Shown here piece by piece: positions 12,190-24,466 of a DNA stretch of 64,000 nucleotides (position 1 is its first letter; every line of letters begins with the position of its first letter). Origin of the DNA: Eucalyptus grandis (taxonomy: Eukaryota > Streptophyta > Magnoliopsida > Myrtales > Myrtaceae); the NCBI RefSeq assembly GCF_016545825.1, contig NC_052619.1, forward strand, positions 10,245,501 to 10,309,500, written 5' to 3'. A program made the translations under genes and the position numbers. The notes under the pieces are model-generated. The model had not been told where the DNA came from and made no database searches. It worked only from the letters and a program-made list of their open reading frames with translations.

Positions 12190-13850
12190 GTTTAGAGAGA
12201 GAGAAATGGCGAGGTTGGGAGCAATATTAATTAGGGGTACGAGTTTTGGTGCCATTGCGAACTAATCAATAAATACCAAAAAACCCTAGTGTCTTCTCTG
12301 CCATTATGAGTCTATGACCTGCACTGCTGAATGTTGCTGCCCAAATCTTATCTGCATTTCCTATTCATCCTGATGATCTAGTCTGTTGATGGCGGTGGTG
12401 GCCATGTAAATCTCATCCCTTCACGGTAAAGTTTTTGAGTTTCTATGTATGATGACCATTTGTATATAAGCCTCGATAAAATAGACGTGATCTTGACTAA
12501 CTAGACTCAAGAACGATCTATCCACAGATGAAAGAAGGCCCCAATACTATTAAGGTGTGATTTACCATGATAATGATTTTTGCATATGTAAAGAGATTGA
12601 TTATTTATTGCAATCCATGTCTTATCTTTTTACATATATTAAACTAATTTACAATATTGATGAATTTGGTAGATTCATGTCAAGCTTTTTATACAATGCC
12701 CTTACTTAGAATATGTTATTTTACCTAACATACCAACTTCATTGATCAGTCTAAAAATAAATTTCACGCTAATATCACTAGTGCCGAAAATTTTCGTAAA
12801 ATGTCTGTAGAAACAATTTTTTTTTTTTGGCCTCTTAGTATTCCAAGTTCAATTTATGTTTGTTTTATTAAGCAAAAAGTTGCTAATTGAATTTCCCATC
12901 AAAATTTAAAATATTATCTCAAGTTAAAGAGTTACCAAATAAAATTACAATTATAACTCAACATTTGTACATTTTGAAATGTCTCAGGTATTCGTCATTC
13001 TAGCGGAGGTGTACGGAATTGTTCACGATCGTATGGATACGAAGCCCATAACAGAGAAGAATATTGTTTAAGTTGCCACACATTCCTTCACTTACTCCAG
13101 GCATCATTAAGGATGTCGCAATGAATTAGATTTAATATCCATCATTGAAGTATAATATTTTCTATCATGTGTTTTTAAGCTTTTGATAGAAGGTGTCTTA
13201 TCATAACCTTGTTAATTATTTTTTTTTTCTTTTTTTGTATAGATTATTGCACCCCCCAGAGCTCGATACCACACGAGTAATGAATAAGGCGTGCTGCAAA
13301 TAATTGCAACAATAGTTTTGAGAGAGAGAGAGAGAGAGAGAGAATGGGCAAAACATGAAGGGTTTAAATGGTGGAGGTATGTGATTAAATGGCACTATAG
13401 AATGGCCATAAAGAAGCTCAACATAGCTTGTGATTAATTGAGAAGAAGGAGAAGAACCTTGCAGTGACGCTGTCCATAGAAGGTTAGAGGAACCCTAGTT
13501 TTTACCAAATAAGAGAGAGAGAGAGAGAGAGAGTTATAAGGGAATCGATGTACTTAAAAAGAAGATTAGGGCATAGAGTTTGGACTGATTTTTAGCACTA
13601 TCATTAGGCAAATCTAAGCCGCTCCTAATCGGTTAAAGTCATGAAGAAGTGGAGCTATGGCTAATGCCGAGGATCTATGGAATAGATGGACTCTCTTCAA
13701 TGGGGGAAGCATGCATCAAGTTAATTATGACGCACATCAAGGTACTTTTCATTATGTTCGTGCACATTATGATAGATGATAAGTCAAGATCAGATGATTG
13801 ATCATGCAAACTGTCCGAGGTGATGTCAAGTTCTACAAAGAACCCGATGT
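12190..13850. other. Duplicated non-coding stretch, copy 1
   Basis: No gene recognised. AG-dinucleotide microsatellites lie at about 13320-13343 and 13512-13533. Short coding-like shreds occur: one near 13345-13390 (AKHEGFKWWRY) and one near 13660-13740 (AEDLWNRWTLFNGGSMHQVNYDAH). Both are found again in copy 2 and may be relics of a host gene I cannot name. Confidence 0.45.
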
Positions 13851-13917
13851 AGAGGAAGAGGAGGGTGTCATGTGATTTTTATTGAAGCATTATCTATCCT
13901 AAAAAAGTGGGAAAAAC

Positions 13918-14270
13918 TACCAATTCAATCTTAAACTCATTATATGGACACCAATTTAATTCTAAACTTTCAAATTTTGTCAATGCATTCCTAAACCTTC
14001 ATGAAATTCTGATGTATTCCTTTTGGTCAATTGCGATCGGAAATAGTTGACATGGCAAGTAAACTCGTCTACATCAACGAGCAACATAAGATGATTGAGG
14101 ATGATTGGACGCTCATCGGCATTGTTGGCAATTTCTGACGTTAATTTCTAGTGAAAATTGACCGAAAGAATTATATTGAAATTTCATGTAAAAAATTAGG
14201 ACTTCATTGACAAAAACTAAAAGTTTAGGATTGAATTGATAAACATATAATAAGTTAAAAATTGATTGGA
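13918..14270. mobile_element. Foldback MITE-like element, copy 1
   Basis: About 350 bp beginning CCAATTCAATCTTAAACTCA and ending in its imperfect reverse complement (..AAAAATTGATTGG). Inner repeats (AATTCAATCCTAAACTTT versus AAAGTTTAGGATTGAATT) also face each other. The same element is present at 53452-53808, so it was inserted before the segmental duplication. No transposase. Confidence 0.7.
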
Positions 14271-14675
14271 TGCTTATCCACAAAAAGGCGCTTCCATTTT
14301 CATTCTACATACAATCTCAAGGATTTTTAAGGCGAATCTCAGCAGTGCTTTAATTGCCACGACAAAATTAGAAAATTTATAGTGTGGGTGAAAAGGTAGT
14401 ATCACAACTTTTCTTATGAGAAAGTGAATGATCAATTTTCTACACATAGATAGATTAATCCGAAAATCAAACTAAGAAATCAAATGGAGTTACTAAGTTT
14501 GGTCTATGGTCCCTTGTTTGATGGGTAAATAGTCTAGCGGTTTGCGCCGGTTATCCGGGCATTTTTAATTTTTCTTTTTTGCCTTTGGGTTAGTAGTAAA
14601 TTTAGGAGGATCCGCCTACAATAGGAGTGCCAATTCAGTGTGGACGAGGCCGAAAACTCATTTCATCCTTTTCTA

Positions 14676-17600
14676 GGTATGGGCTTGGGAGAGCCCGCGC
14701 CTAATTATGGGCTTTAGGTCTGTCCTTTAGGCAATACCCCTAAACCTATTCCCTTCCCCCGAAGGTAGATCACGATAGCTTGGCGACTCCACTGGGGACT
14801 TGGTTTTAGATCTTAGAGGACTTAGGCCAAAATTAATCTTGTTCAAAAATATTTTTGTTTGGTAGCGAGAATTCTAGGTACGTCCCTAACATTAAAGGTG
14901 TTAAATGTTATTGCATAATGGCAGGTATAAGGGGAACTGTTTGCTCACATTTATTTTGCAAGGAGATGCATGAATGTATGGTTTACTTTTTATGTATGAA
15001 GTGCTGATTGCTTATAAATTATGATGCATGCGTCCCTTGCATTGCACTACACCATAGCACACACTACCTACCGCTAGACCTAAGCCGCATAGGATCACTT
15101 AGGATGGTGTTGGGATGGATACCACTCCGATTACAATCATGTAGTTGCCCATCTCTACCCCGAAATTTCATTTTTCATGTTGAAGGTACCCACCCCGGTC
15201 TGCAATCGCATGACACGGGTCGATTCTTTGACGAAGCCAGAGTCATGGGTAACATGACCTAGCCACGATCTTGTTGGTTAAGTCCGGTGATCCTATGACT
15301 CCATTTTGAGCCGTATAGAGTAGAAATCAAACCACATCCCATGTGCATGTCTATGTAATTGAAAAAAAAATAAAAAAGACAAATGTCAGCACTCATTGTA
15401 AGTATCATTTCCTTTTTATTTGCTCATTTTGTATTGAACTTTCATTTTAAAATCCACAGAGACCAATCGAATGCCCTCTGGGATGTGGGTTTATAATTGA
15501 AAAAATTGGTAATCGTTCTTAAGTGAACATTGGATGCAAGTTTTAAACACCTTTGATTTTTGCCCCGTTGAACGCATGGTTTTGTTTAGGGCTCAAACTC
15601 ATATCTTGTCCAAAAATTCTTCCAAGTCATGATTAAATATTGGGGCACAAAAATTGTAATTGCATTTTCAGTCAAATTCTTTCATTCTCACATTCTAGGA
15701 CTAAAATTCAAAGTACATTTTGTGTGTAGATTTCTCAAAATAAAAGTCACCTCTTTTCTACAAGAGTAAAATCACAAATCAATCTTTCAAAAATTAATGC
15801 CACTTTTGCGTGTGAAACTTTTAGAATAAGAGTGGACGTTTGATTGATGGCCACATATTGATTTCTTTTAATGATGCTCCTTCTCATATGATAAAATCTG
15901 GCGAAATACTAAAACCCCGTAATAAGGACCATGGGGCATGTACCATCGCCTTGATTTCATTGTAAGAGGCGACCTCATTAACGGATCATTCTCTCATTCA
16001 TATATTGACATTGTCTTCTTCTCGCAGGATGTGAATAACGGCCACTCTTTGACATTGTCTCATTTGACCGTACAAATAAGAGGACTTTCAAGCTAGGACG
16101 GGGATTGATTTTTGCACTCATCTATTTTGTCAAAGCCGTGTTGAAAATGTCACCATCAAGTTATCTACTCATCATCTCCATCTCTTCTAGGCATCCAATC
16201 TTTGCATGGAGATGATTATTGGTGGTTTGTAAGACTAAGACAATACTTCAAGATTTAGATGTATACAAAAGAGAATCGGTCATCAAATGTTGCCCTCGAG
16301 TAGAAGGTGGTAATTGTTCCAAGTTAAGTTTGATTTATTTTAGGAATGACTTTGTCTCTCCATTTGTGCAGAGTTTCATGAGGCAAATACTTAGCAAATA
16401 ACGAGACTACGTGAGGACAACCTGGGTCGGAACTACACAATCTCTAAAAGGAAAGGAGTAGAATCGAACAAAACAAAGACTTTTGGACAAAGCGCGGTGG
16501 AGCAACACTTGATTTAGAAAAAAAATCTCTCCTTCCCCACCACTGAAGTGTGCTGGGACAAAATAGTCGAATTCATCACAAAAGGTGTATCATTCTTAAG
16601 TCGGTCCAATTCAATCTTGGAATGCAAGTAACATGTCCTCTCTCTTGTGGGAGAAAAGGCAATAAATGGGGCAAAGCATCTAAAGAACAATATCCCCAAA
16701 TGTGGAAACAATGAGCAATCCCTCTCCTTTCAAAGCAAGATCTTGAAAAACATATCTAATGATTCATATTTAAATTTTTTAAGCTCCTTGTCAATTAAAT
16801 GTCTCTTCGAAAAGAGCATTTGAAAAAAGCAGGAATTGAACTTTGTAAATTGTTATATACAATAAAGAAGTGCTTTTTATGGGTAAAATCAGGGCCACAT
16901 AGCCATTTTTCAATCAATTCTAACGACTTTAGGCAAAGTTCATACCTGAAGAATGGAAACACGTGTAGGGTAAATGGTGTCAATTCCAATTGCTCATTTT
17001 GATAGCGTCTTTGACATGATTCTTTCTTTCCTTTGATAGGAAGACATCAAATGCTTAAAGACAAATGTAAGTGAAAGGTAATGCCAAATTACCAAATATC
17101 CATGAGGGTGAATCTAAGAGATGTTAGTCTTTAAAGGATAAAAGTGAGTGAAGGTTAATAATGTATCGTTTCTAACATTTTAATCCCTAAGGATTTTTGC
17201 ACTAACATATTCATTTACATTCTTTACAAGACCGGGTTGCTATGCCACAGATAAGTACCTTTCTTCTCAATCTTTTTTTTTTAAAGTAAAAAAAAAAAGA
17301 AAAGAAAAAGAAGAAGAAGAGAATTTCCATTACAAAAGAAAATATTAGGCACTTTCCTAGAGACAAGCACAAAAATGAATAATTGAAAAAATTCTACAAA
17401 CTTTTTGAACATCATTTTTGTTCCAAAATTGTTTTCTCGTTTTGTGGGTTATTCATTTTGAATCAAATTTCCCTATAGAGATTGATCTACTCAGATGATC
17501 TCAACAGAGTGAGATGGAGACGTTAACCATGCCAAACAAGAAGTGCTTAGGATGAAGAAAGGCAAGCCATTTCCAAACACATCATTTAAACACTTTCGAG

Positions 17601-18860
17601 AGTTGAGTGAAAAATAACATTCTCTTAGGATGAATGATTCATTCATGTTGAGCGCAAAAATCGAAATGATAAAGGCATTTCTTTCATCAATCCCAAGCAC
17701 CGTACTAATCTTTTGCTAGCCCTTTGGGCTAGATAGAGACGATCCTCCAAAGTACCCTTGTCGAGAACGACCCTACATTGGGGCAGCATGGGAGGTTACA
17801 GTCGTGTTGTAGAGCGAAGAATTGAGAAGGATCCTATTACTTTCACTTGCATCAATCTTCTGGTGATAGCTTCAGAGGAATTCTAAATAAAGCTTGACTC
17901 ATCCAAGATGAAGAAGAGCATTTTATTCTCTACCCATTACTTTAACCAATTTGGGCCTGATTATTCATTTCTAAACCCTGAACGGTGATCATCTCCCTTC
18001 ATTGGGGGCAAGGTATAAGGATTGACCACATACAATTTGCGTTTACAAGAAAACATGAAGAGCATCTCGAAAGTCATAAGAGCTCCAAAAGTTCAAATAA
18101 CAAAAAGTTCGAAAAAATTAGGGGGCATGAAAAAGCAGTGTGCCTGGTAAAAGTAAGGCCAGTGCCCATCAAGAAAAAGAGCCAAAAGGCTGCATTTTAT
18201 GTGAAAAAAATTATCAAAGTCCAAATGCTTGGGCAAAAAAAATTATCGCAAATGCAAAGGAAATTAGAAAAAGGAGCAAAGCTTCCATGCAGAAATGATC
18301 ATTGAAGGAACTTTCGAGATATGCTGTGTTCCAAAAGCCAAATGATTTTAAAAGATCAAGTGACCTGGTCATGATGCCATGATGATCACCGACTCTTAAA
18401 AACCCTTTTGAAAATTTTAAGCCTTTCAAATCTCTCTCAAGCCAACATTACAACTCTCTTCCGAAATCTCTTTTGATTGGATGATTTGAGTGAAAATGAG
18501 AATGCATGTGAGTTGGCACGTGTATATTTCCAATGGAACATTTGATGAACTATTAACAAATAGTAGATTTGATTATATCAATTTGACAATTTTCAAAAGT
18601 CGAAATATAGTTCAAGATAAATGAATCATTAACATATCGATTTAAGATTTTCTCAACACGAGTGATAATCATTATATTCTATAAATCAATTTTCTAGTTA
18701 GAATTTAATTATTCTATTTTTATTTCTTAGATAAGTTTCTAAGTAAAAATATGCGTTTTCTAATAATACAAAATTTTTATTTTCTAAATAAAAATTTATT
18801 TGATAACGACATAAATATTTTTCTTTTCAAATGGTTTGCTACTGGAGTTGACTGATGGAT
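14676..18860. mobile_element. Probable remnant of a Tat/Ogre-type LTR retrotransposon
   Basis: This block begins exactly where the segmental duplication stops matching copy 2. At 14781-14799 it has TGGCGACTCCACTGGGGAC, which resembles, from memory, the tRNA-Arg-type primer-binding site used by Tat/Ogre Ty3/gypsy elements. The next 4 kb has no recognisable pol domain, only scattered short open frames (for example a Lys-rich one at 17985-18305). A right LTR was not found, so boundaries and identity are tentative. An A/G-rich run lies at 17285-17320. Confidence 0.35.
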
Positions 18861-19316
18861 GGCAGAGGCCAGCACGCTGTGGATGAGCAGGCAGGGGCAG
18901 ACGGAGGACGGGCCGATAATGATTTAAGAAAAAAAAAGGGCACAAAATTTTGAGTCAAAGAAGGTCGACCGGGGTAGAAGTGGACTATGGTATAAATCGG
19001 GATTTGGTAAGGAGCTTAAACAAATAATTAAACAAAACGAACGTGAGTCGAAACTGAGAAAATAATATAAATTATTCCTACTAAAGAAATCCTTGACAAT
19101 GAGGGACAACGATGAAAAGAAACTATTGGTTACATCTAACGTTCCAACGTGGCAAATGGGTAGGCACTGCGAAAGCGACACATGTCGTTACGTGTGTCCC
19201 ACAAGTTGAGCGGAAATTTTGAAAATTTTACCTACCGTAGCATCTTCTGCACAGATTGACACGTTCCCTCTCCCTCTTTCTCCCTTCCTCTCATGAATTC
19301 AAAATTTTACGTTCCA

Positions 19317-20150
19317 GAATCGGTTTCCGTTTGGTAAAATTTTCTCCCGGGAACAAATTTGCGAGAACGATTCAGACAAGGTTTGAGAATCTAAAAATTT
19401 GATTCTCGGAAGAGAATGGAATCAAAACGGTAAAACATTGTTCTTCTCTTTTATCATCTCGGTTGCCATTCGCCATTGCCGCCGCCGTCCGCCGCCCCGC
19501 CGCCGCCCGCCGCCGCCGCCGGTCGCGGTCCGCCGCCGGCCGCCGGGTCCTGGGCGAGATCGCCGGAGGCTCGCCGGGGGGCGAGGTCCGCGAGCTCGCC
19601 GGAGGCAAGCCTGACCACCGGCGAGCCTCGTCGGCAGCTGGGCGAGGCTCGGCTCGCCCGGATCGGGCGAGGTCGAGCCTCGCCGGTGGCTGGGCGAGCC
19701 TCGCCCGCCTGCCGAGTGAGGCTCGCCCGGCCATCGGCGAGGCTCGCCCGGCCCGCCGTGGCCGCGGCTGGCCTCGCCGAGGGGGCGAGGCCGCCAGCCA
19801 CACCGGCGAGGCTCGGCCTTGCAGACCGGGGCGAGGCCGAGCCTCGCGGGCGGGGGCGAGCCTCGCCCGAGCCCCGAGACGAGGCTCGGCCGACGAAGGC
19901 CGACCTCGCCCAGAGGGCGCGCCCGGTGAGCGTCGCCGGCCCTCGTCTGGCTTGATCGCCGGTCGGCGACCGGCCAAATGAAGAAGAAGAAGAATAGGAA
20001 AAAAGGGGAAAAAAAGAAAAAAGAAAAAGAAAAAAAAGAAAAAAAAAAGGGAAAAAAAAGAAAAAAGTAAAAAAGTAAAGAAATTATTTAAAATTTATTT
20101 AAAAATCAAAAGAAATTATTTAAAATTTATTTAAAAATCAAAAGAAATTA
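19317..20150. mobile_element. GC-rich insertion in the left U-box arm
   Basis: Breakpoints are inferred by comparison with the right arm, which runs straight from the AATTCAAA region into the GCTCCGG region. The core (about 19480-19975) is a dense array of GGCGAGGCTCG / CGAGCCTCGCC-type palindromic words. It is flanked by AT-rich ends with GAGAAT / GATTCTC motifs and an A/G-rich tail (19980-20160). Its core resembles those of 21434-22458 and 54165-54583. The long open frames here on both strands are compositional. Confidence 0.6.
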
Positions 20151-20219
20151 ATTTCTGCTCCGGAATAAAAAAGTCGCTTGGGTGTCACATCTTCACTTTT
20201 TGCTCCGGTGCTCGCTTAG

Positions 20220-20633
20220 TGCCCGACCATGCACGTCCGGCTCCGCTCGTTCTCCTCCGCCAGTTCTTCCAACTCCTTCATCGCCTCGACAATCGAGTGC
20301 TCGGCTACGAGCTCCTTCACCATCTTCAAGAATTAACCCTCTCGAAGGACGACTTTAGGGTCGAGATCTGGTCGACGCCGCTCTTCGCGTTGTTGACGCA
20401 CCATGCCTGGATGAGCCGGAGGAGCGTGTGGTTCGAGGTAAGGCCGAAAGCCCTCGGCAGCAGCTGGTTAGGCAAGTGACGGCTACGCCGTTGCTGGAGG
20501 ACTTGGACAGCCACTTCTCGATGCTCTCGCGCTCGTAGGTTATGCCCGTCACGGTCGACACGGGGTCCCTCATGATCTGCAGGGATATTAGACAGAGGAA
20601 GTACTGAGGGATCTTGACGTCGCGGCCCTCCAT
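20220..20633 (-). pseudogene. Truncated U-box E3 ubiquitin ligase (PUB22/23-like), left copy
   Basis: Minus-strand start ATG at 20631-20633. The first 50 codons give a U-box: [18 protein letters not shown], then [14 protein letters not shown]. The family-typical CPISL has become CLISL. After SSSNGVA the frame shifts, and the expected [13 protein letters not shown] and NAKSGVD continue in another frame down to about 20335. A tail with EHSIVEAMKELEELAEENE-type residues ends near 20223. Intact PUB22/23-type proteins are over 400 residues with ARM repeats; less than a third is present. Plant U-box ligases of this group damp immune signalling, but this copy cannot encode a working ligase. Confidence 0.85.
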
Positions 20634-20645
20634 GAATCGATTCGG

Positions 20646-21430
20646 CTAGAAGTCAAACACGGGGTCCTCCTTTATTCCTCTTCATGAAAGGAATAGGTAA
20701 ATGAATTTGGTATTTTGCCTACTTCCCAGAAAACCAAAGGAAACAAAATGAATAAAAGAAGTGAAAATTGCTGCCTTCTAGCAAGTTGTCTAGAATTGCG
20801 AACTCTCCATCTGCATTTAACGTTGCCTCACAATTGATTTTAACATGCAGGGTGGTGTGGCGCCGAAGCTGATTACTATGAACCCTTCATTGCTCATGCT
20901 ACTTCCCTTGTATCTCCAGGGAAAGCTGCTGTAATACTTTGAAGCCACCATGCAATTTTGTGCCGTTAGAAATAGAAAATAGTTCGTTCTTTTCCTCCAT
21001 AGTGTATGGCCAGCAATCTAGTTCTCCAAATTCTTCCTTGGATCATGAGGATTCCTTTTCTAGTCATAGCCATCCATTTTTTTTTTTTTTTGTCAATTTC
21101 ATCGAGAATAGTTGTATCTTGCAAATTTTGTGCCTACGGTCAAGTAACCTGTAATAATCTTGATATTTTTACTGGCTGTTCTTATGGTTGAGTTCATTGT
21201 GGGGCTAATAATATCCTGGCACAATTCAATTCAAGTGAGAATAGTGCTTTTTTTTTTTTTTTTTTTGTATCTTATGCTGGATTTAGTTCATCAATGATGA
21301 AGTGGAGTTTTGTTTGCACCAGTCTGCGATCAAGTGTACCTGTGTTGAAGTCTTCATTCCACAATCTCTTCATTTTAAGGAATATGAAATCCAAAAGAGA
21401 ATTTCTCTTGAATTTTTTTGGGCAAGAAAA
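20646..21430. other. Spacer between U-box arms, left part
   Basis: No gene recognised. A short stretch near 20850-20935, following an AG, can be read as DYYEPFIAHATSLVSPGKA and might be a stray exon of an unidentified gene. T-runs lie at about 21079 and 21249. Confidence 0.35.
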
Positions 21431-21433
21431 TAA

Positions 21434-22458
21434 GGGCGCGTTTGGTTGTGTTTGTTTAAAAATTGTTCTAGGAACAGAAATAGAAAAAAGTATTTCTGTT
21501 AGGGGGAACAATTTTTGAACAAAAATACGCGTTTGGTAAACTTGTTCGAGAATAAAAAATAAACAGAAACATGTTTGGTAAATTTGGATAATTTTTTATT
21601 TTTTCTATTTTTCTATTTTTTTTCTTATTTTTCCTTTTTTTTTTTTTTCTTTTTCATTTTTTTTTTTCTTCTTTTGGCCGGTCGTCGAGGCCGAGCTCTG
21701 GCCGGCGGGCGGCGCGGCCTCGCCGGGCCACCGCGGCGAGGCCGAGGCTCGCGGCCGCCGGGCGAGCTCGGCCTCGCCGGCCCGGGGCGAGCTCGAGGCC
21801 GGATGCGGGCGAGGCTCGAGGCCGGATCGGGGCGAGATCGAGCTCGCCCAAGCCGGCGCGAGGTCGGCCTCGCCTTGATCCCGGCGAGGCCGAGCTCGCC
21901 TAGCGGCCGGCGAGCCGCGGCCTCGCCGGGCCACCCCGAGGCGGCCGAGGCTCGCCGGCGGCGGGCGAGCTCGGCCTCGCCATGGCCGGGCGAGCTCGAG
22001 CTCGCCCAGATCCGGCGAGGCCGACCTCGCCCGGCAGCCGGCGAGCCTCGGCCTCGCCGGATCCGGGCGGCTCGAGCTTCGCCCGGCCATGGCGAGGCCG
22101 ACCCTCGCCCGGCTACGGCGAGCGTCGACCTCGCCGGGCCGGCGAGCCTCGCCGTGGTGAGGGCGAGGCCGCAAGGCCCCCTCGTCGGCCGGTCGCCGGC
22201 CGTGGCGAGGCCGGCGACCGGCCTCGGCCATGAAAGAAGAACAAGAAAATAAAAGAAAAAAAAAAAAAGTGTTTTTGATTTGTGTTCGAAACAAGAAACA
22301 CAAAATTTGTGTTTCTTGTTTGCATTTCTTTTTTTGTTCAGAACAAAAGAACAAAAAGGAAAACGCACACAAACGCGTTTACATTCCTTTTTGTTAAAGG
22401 AACAAAAAAACAGAAAAACTGTTTAAAAAAAAAAAAAGAAACGCAAACAAACGGGGCC
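21434..22458. mobile_element. GC-rich Harbinger-like non-autonomous DNA transposon
   Basis: 1025 bp with imperfect terminal inverted repeats: left GGGCGCGTTTGGTTGTGTTTG, right the complement of GGCCCCGTTTGTTTGCGTTTC. It is flanked by the trinucleotide TAA on both sides (21431-21433, 22459-22461), the target duplication typical of PIF/Harbinger elements. The AT-rich ends carry inverted AACAATTTTTGAACA-type repeats. The centre (21680-22235) is an array of GGCGAGCTCGGCCTCGCC-like palindromes. No transposase. A truncated relative lies at 54165-54583 in the opposite orientation. Confidence 0.75.
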
Positions 22459-22461
22459 TAA

Positions 22462-22884
22462 TTGTCAATCAAAGCAAAATCGAATTTTTGTTTTTGTCTA
22501 TGGTAAGAAAATCGAAGTTTTAATTGCAACTACTAATCAGTATTAGGAATTGGTAAAAAATGATCCAAAAATGCGAAACCAGAATGTTGAACTTCAAGAG
22601 AAAAGGCAAAGCCAATTGTAACAAGCAAAACAAGGATGAGATTTTCCTACAGTTTCAATCCCGACCCAAAAAAAAAAAAAATCCCTAAAACAATCAAACA
22701 AGACTTGAAATTTCTAGAAAAAAAACGTAAAACACTCTCCAATCAAACCTGAACCCACAAGACTTGCCTAGTTAAGCTTTTTGCAAGCCACGACTTGCAG
22801 TTCATGATATTTGAACATACCGCCATATAATTAACTAACTTAAACTTCAAGACATTCTCTCTCCCTCTTCAATCTAAGAGTCGC
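22462..22884. other. Spacer between U-box arms, right part
   Basis: AT-rich; no gene or recognisable repeat apart from an A13 run near 22668. Confidence 0.4.
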
Positions 22885-23565
22885 CACATTGATTCATGGA
22901 GGGCCACGATGTCAAGATCCCTCGGTACTTCCTTTGTCCAATATCCCTGCAGATCATAAGGGCCCCTGTGACGACCGTGATGGGCATAACCTATGAGTGC
23001 GAGAGCATCGAGAAGTGGTTGTCCAAATCCTCCAGCAACGGCGCGGCCACCACTTGCCTAACCAGCCACTGCCGAGGGCTTCCGGCCTCACCCCGAGCCA
23101 CACGCTCCTTCGGCTCATCTAGGCGTGGTGCGTTAGTAACGTGAAGAATGGTGTCGACCGGATCCCAACCCTGAAGTCGTCTTGAAGCTGGTGAAGGAGC
23201 TCACAGCCGAGCACTCGATTGTTGAGGCGATGAAGGAGTTGGAAGAACTGGTGGAGGAGAACGAGCGGAATCGGACATGCATGGTCGGGCATTGAGCGAG
23301 TGCCGAAGCAAAGAACGAAGAAGTGACACCCAAGCGAGTGCCGGAGCAAAAAGCGAGCGACCACGGGAGAGAGCAAAGAGGAGGGAACATGAAAATTTGA
23401 ATTCATGAGAGGAAGGGAGAGAGAAAGCGTCGGTCTGTTGTGTAGAAGAATGCTATAGCGTGCAAAATTTTCAAAATTTCTATTCAGCTTGTGGGTCCCA
23501 CGTGAGGACACGTGTCACTTTTGCAGTGCCTTCCCATTTGCCATGTTGGAACGTTAGATGTACCC
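22885..23565 (+). repeat. Right arm of the U-box inverted repeat
   Basis: Uninterrupted counterpart of 19110-20645. Similarity to the left arm starts just before the ATG at 22896 and continues to about 23565, ending in the shared flank CATGTTGGAACGTTAGATGT. Confidence 0.85.
22896..23294 (+). pseudogene. Truncated U-box E3 ubiquitin ligase (PUB22/23-like), right copy
   Basis: The ATG at 22896 opens a U-box reading IPRYFLCPISLQIIRAPV and TGITYECESIEKWL, so the CPISL core is intact here. The frame is lost after SSSNGAA; later codons with an EHSIVEAMKELEELVEENE-like tail end at a TGA near 23292. It has the same truncation as the left copy, so truncation came before the inverted duplication. It lies about 0.8 kb upstream of the first untranslated exon of CNGC copy B, on the same strand. 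Confidence 0.85.
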
Positions 23566-24059
23566 AATATTTTCTCCAATGATGAATGTTACGTTACAAT
23601 AAAAAAATAAATTGATTCCAATAAAATAAAATAAAAGCGAGAATGAACGGGGAAAAAAGGCGTTTTTCGCGGGTTAAGCCTTTATCGTTTCTTCCCAGAA
23701 GCCTCTCAACCCCGTCTAGGCAAGTTCCTACGAAAGCCTCCAACTCACGTCATGCCAATTTTTTTTTTTTTTTTTTAAAAAGACAAAAAATAATAAAAGA
23801 GAAGTCGCAAATGATTTTGATTTACTCCCAATCTGGTCCAATAATCAATCCTGAAACATTCAATTAGTTTAAAATCACATTGAAAAAGGAATGATATTTC
23901 ACATTGACTAAAAAATTAGAGCCTGCATTACTAAATAAAAAATTAAAATTGGGGAGCTATTTTTATTTTTATTATTACCACGTGAGATTGAATTCAATTC
24001 CTTATCCTTTCCAGCAAAGACTCTTTGAACCCATTTGTCAGAAAATAAAGCTAAGAAAT

Positions 24060-24466
24060 GGAGGGAAAAAAAGAAGAAGAGAGTCTTGGAAGACTGCGCT
24101 CAGTCAACGCTCGCGGTCTTCTCCGCGATCACTCGAGTCTGCGTAGAAACAAGGGACACCGTCGGCTCCGTCTCCGTCTCCATTTCCATTTCCATTTCCA
24201 TTTCCCTCCCTCCGCTCCTCCGCCGGATTCCCTCGCCGCGCCTCCTCCTCCGGCACGGGACCGCAGGACCACCGAGGAAGAAGGCGAGCCTCGCCGGTCC
24301 GGGAAACTTCCGTCCTCGAGCTCGCCGCCGGCCGCCGGCGATAGCAACCGGGTCGGCACTGTTGCAGCTTGTTGTTCCTCCTGCCTTCGTCGCCGGTTAG
24401 AATGCTGATCGGACCTTCGGGCGGTGAGGTGGGTGTGTTGTGCTCGAGCTGTGCGTGTTGGCTTGC
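24060..24466 (+). other. CNGC20: Probable 5' untranslated exon of CNGC copy B
   Basis: This stretch is homologous to 40838-41202 upstream of copy C (shared GAGAGTCTTGG, CAGTCAACGCTCG and GCTGATCG words). Both end at an aligned GTAA donor (24467 and 41203). The UTR intron would run 24467-25130, with acceptor CCGCAG at 25125-25130 (the equivalent in C ends at 42263). A CATTTC hexamer microsatellite sits at about 24180-24203. The exon contains ATG-started short frames (24058, 24035) that could act as upstream ORFs. Transcription start not visible. Confidence 0.6.

Larger units (their letters stand above)
5634..14675 (+). repeat. Segmental duplication, copy 1 (interrupted)
   Basis: 5634-5700 plus 11209-14675 match 42776-54137 in the same orientation once insertions are removed, leaving roughly 3.5 kb in each copy. 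Shared blocks include the stretch around 11230-12180, the region near 12190-12720 and the foldback element at 13918-14270. Copy 1 carries a Ty3/gypsy element (5701-11208) absent from copy 2. Copy 2 carries three insertions absent here. Similarity ends near 14675, where the two copies run into different transposons. Confidence 0.85.
19110..20645 (-). repeat. Left arm of a large inverted repeat with a U-box pseudogene
   Basis: Reading inward this arm is the reverse complement of 22885-23565: flank (ATCTAACGTTCCAACGTGGC), 3' region, then the U-box coding start at 20633. The arm is interrupted by a GC-rich insertion at about 19317-20150 absent from the right arm. Without it each arm is about 0.7 kb. 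Confidence 0.85.

Noticed and set aside
19372..19981. Four overlapping 115-201 codon frames on both strands
   Set aside because: They arise from the GC-rich palindromic core, which lacks stop codons in all frames. They are Ala/Arg/Pro-rich with no domain and no conserved start.
21575..22372. Frames of up to 255 codons on both strands
   Set aside because: Same compositional effect inside the Harbinger-like element; sense and antisense are equally open.
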